Position numbers and translations under genes: made by a program | Notes under the pieces: model-generated | The model's database searches: none | Told to the model about the DNA's origin: nothing | Seen by the model: the letters and a program-made list of their open reading frames with translations, nothing else | Shown: piece by piece, positions 62,288 through 64,000 of the stretch | How the letters are laid out: the number at the start of each line of letters is the position of its first letter | Position numbering within the stretch: the first letter of the stretch is position 1 | Source: JAJYBV01 sp021812265 | GTDB taxonomy: Bacteria > Chloroflexota > Ktedonobacteria > Ktedonobacterales > JACDGC01 | Direction of reading: 5' to 3' | Length of the DNA: 64,000 nucleotides | Assembly (NCBI GenBank): GCA_027459525.1 | Contig: DAIDIC010000198.1 | Span: 62,001-126,000, forward strand

Positions 62288-64000
62288 AAGTTTTTTTAAC
62301 CGTCCATTCATGATAGCCATTAGTCAGCGGAAAACGTCTATCCCGCCCAAAGGCGCGCCGAGTCACTTTTACTCCGGGGGGAGCCTGCCGGCGTTTATAT
62401 TCATTTTTATCTGTCAGTTGCACTGCGCGGCGGGCATAGTGTTCATCAAACCCCAAGTTAATAATTTCTTCTAAACCAATGTCATCTTCAATATACGCCT
62501 GAAGAATAGGATCTAATATTTCATAGGGCGGTAAAGAATCGGTGTCGCGTTGATCTGGCCGTAATTCCGCCGACGGAGCTTTTTCAATTGATGCGCGCGG
62601 AATTAAATCAAATCCCGCGCGAGCGTTGCGGAACAGCGCCAGCCGATACACCTGTGTTTTCCATACATCTTTTAATACCGCAAAACCGCCGGCCATATCA
62701 CCATATAACGTCGCATATCCTACGGACATTTCCGATTTATTTCCGGTGGTTAACACCAGCCAGTTCAGCGCGTTAGACAACGCCATCAGCGTTATTCCGC
62801 GTGACCGCGCCTGTATATTTTCATACGTCAGCCCAAATACTAATTCACCTAAAGGCTCTTTTAGCGTAGCGGCAACTACATCTACTATCGGCTGAATTGG
62901 CAGTGTATACGTTTGTATTCCCAAATTTTTCGCTAGCTGCGCCGCATCCGTCAGGCTGCCTTCCGATGAATATTGCGACGGCAGCAGCACACCATGTGTA
63001 TGTTCTGCGCCCAGCGCGTCGGCGGCAATAACCGCTGTCAGAGCAGAATCGATTCCACCCGATACCCCAATAACCACATCATGAAAGCCATTTTTTTGCA
63101 CATAGTCGCGCACACCCAGTTTCAGCGCTTCATATATTTCTTCATCTGCGTCTATATGCGGCGCAATATGTGAAACCAGTTTTGCGCTGGTGTCAATTGG
63201 GGTATACGCAACAGGAACATGAATAATATGCGGTGTTTGTTCCATATGCGCTTGCCGTAAGCGAGGATCTCGCAACCGTTGGCGAAACGCGCCTTCAAGC
63301 GGCAAATCTGCTATAAGCAAATCTTCTGTAAACACCGGAGACCTCGCTATAACTGCGCCGGTTTCGCTAAAAATGCAGCTGCCGCCATCAAAAACCAGTT
63401 CATCCTGCCCGCCGATCATATTAACATACGCCAATAAAGCGCCCGTATCGCCGGCGCGGGTTGCCAGCATACGTTCGCGTTCAACCCATTTTTGTGTATG
63501 GTATGGTGAAGCGCTGATGTTAATCAGCAGGTCGGCGCCAGCGTATCCCTGTATAGTAGCGGGACCGGCAGAATACCAAATATCTTCGCAGATGCTTACA
63601 CCTATCAGAGCAGAATGAAATTGAATTAAAAATGTGGAGTTTCCCTGTTGAAAATAGCGATTTTCATCAAACACCCCATAATTGGGCAGGTATTGTTTTT
63701 GATATGTGGCTATCAGCTCGCCATTATGCAAAATTGCCGCAGAGTTAAACAGCACTGCGCGGCGCTCAATAAATCCAACAATAACCAGCATTGATGGAAA
63801 ACGGCGGGTTTCTTCGGCAATATGCAGCAACGCAGTTTGCGTTTCAGCAATAAATTTTGGGCGAAGCAATAAATCTTCGGGAGGATAACCGGTAAGCGCA
63901 AGTTCGGGAAAGGCTAAAACATGTGCGCCGCTGCTCCCAGCCTGATAAATAGCGCTTGCAATTTGAGAAGCGTTATACTGCAAATCGCCAACACGCGCAT
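62277..64000 (-). CDS. nadE: Glutamine-dependent NAD+ synthetase (5' end cut by window edge)
   Basis: The frame is open through base 64000 and reads ARVGDLQYNASQI before a TTG at 63983, so the true start lies outside; about ten residues are missing. The N-terminal nitrilase-like glutaminase has Glu in FPELALTGYPPEDL, Lys in YQKQYLPNYG and Cys in IGVSICEDIW. The C-terminal synthetase has the PP-loop GVSGGIDSALTAVIAA. It amidates deamido-NAD+ with ammonia from glutamine. It is translationally coupled to prs. Confidence 0.96.
   Translation of the reverse strand, partial: ARVGDLQYNASQIASAIYQAGSSGAHVLAFPELALTGYPPEDLLLRPKFIAETQTALLHIAEETRRFPSMLVIVGFIERRAVLFNSAAILHNGELIATYQKQYLPNYGVFDENRYFQQGNSTFLIQFHSALIGVSICEDIWYSAGPATIQGYAGADLLINISASPYHTQKWVERERMLATRAGDTGALLAYVNMIGGQDELVFDGGSCIFSETGAVIARSPVFTEDLLIADLPLEGAFRQRLRDPRLRQAHMEQTPHIIHVPVAYTPIDTSAKLVSHIAPHIDADEEIYEALKLGVRDYVQKNGFHDVVIGVSGGIDSALTAVIAADALGAEHTHGVLLPSQYSSEGSLTDAAQLAKNLGIQTYTLPIQPIVDVVAATLKEPLGELVFGLTYENIQARSRGITLMALSNALNWLVLTTGNKSEMSVGYATLYGDMAGGFAVLKDVWKTQVYRLALFRNARAGFDLIPRASIEKAPSAELRPDQRDTDSLPPYEILDPILQAYIEDDIGLEEIINLGFDEHYARRAVQLTDKNEYKRRQAPPGVKVTRRAFGRDRRFPLTNGYHEWTVKKTYDQ

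Noticed and set aside
1..64000. tRNA or rRNA genes, CRISPR arrays, insertion-sequence transposases, integrases or prophage genes
   Set aside because: None was found by eye: no GGTTCGAATCC-type T-arm in an intergenic region, no evenly spaced repeats, and no transposase or integrase motif in any frame.

Overview
The window looks like a chromosomal segment of a flagellated, diderm-type-apparatus-encoding bacterium, most likely a member of the Chloroflexota. The main pointer is a 9.7 kb block of three huge polytopic membrane proteins: one of the Agl23/TIGR03663 type, one DUF2298 protein (a family first named from Chloroflexi and archaea), and one fusion of a GT39-like half with a DUF2298 half. 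The phylum call is an inference from family distribution; no rRNA or tRNA gene is visible to confirm it.

Layout. 1-3156 (minus): two glycosyltransferases of a cell-envelope sugar locus, the first running off the left edge. 3400-5205 (plus): oligoendopeptidase F, closed by a strong terminator. 5328-13961 (minus): a flagellar operon read fliQ-fliR-flhB-flhA-PilZ protein-fliA-RskA-like membrane protein-flgF-like-flgG-like. 14062-19473: an NAD-dependent sugar-epimerase-like SDR under a palindromic operator, a GAF-type sensor histidine kinase, and a divergent PAS/GAF/GGDEF diguanylate cyclase. 19681-21984 (plus): hpd and hmgA of tyrosine catabolism. 22090-24575: repeat-rich accessory stretch with a methyltransferase, a small XRE regulator and an orphan transcription unit that looks like a structured small RNA carrying a 20-codon ORF. 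24774-26079 (plus): a two-TM protein of unknown function and a DUF4256 protein. 26141-30337 (minus): csrA, a PATAN/receiver-like protein, an RNase D-HEAT fusion and mnmE. 30347-31391: a gene desert with a decayed second csrA. 31392-33113: a lipoprotein and a zinc-ribbon protein. 33289-46082 (minus): the giant membrane protein block, hutH and ftsZ. 46375-48974 (minus): an enoyl-CoA hydratase/isomerase and a DNA methyltransferase fused to an Mrr-like nuclease. 49290-57462: a HEAT protein and the pyrimidine operon pyrR-pyrB-pyrC-carA-carB. 57599-61008: a TauE/SafE permease, a small membrane protein, a PuuD-like amidotransferase and a sulfotransferase. 61259-64000 (minus): prs and nadE, the latter cut by the right edge.

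How it works together. Motility and its control dominate the left half: export gate, rod proteins, sigma-28, a membrane PilZ protein (predicted c-di-GMP reader), a GGDEF enzyme with an intact I-site (predicted c-di-GMP maker) and, further right, csrA. The centre-right is housekeeping: division, tRNA modification, de novo pyrimidines, PRPP and NAD. The membrane giants and the glycosyltransferases fit surface glycan synthesis.

The most unusual items are a dispersed family of about 135 bp elements with terminal inverted repeats and two internal hairpins (four copies plus possible relics), the self-contained promoter/sORF/hairpin/terminator locus at 24205-24575, the decayed csrA duplicate, the RskA-like protein beside sigma-28, and the domain fusions (RNase D-HEAT, methyltransferase-nuclease, GT39-DUF2298). 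All structure and promoter calls were made by eye.
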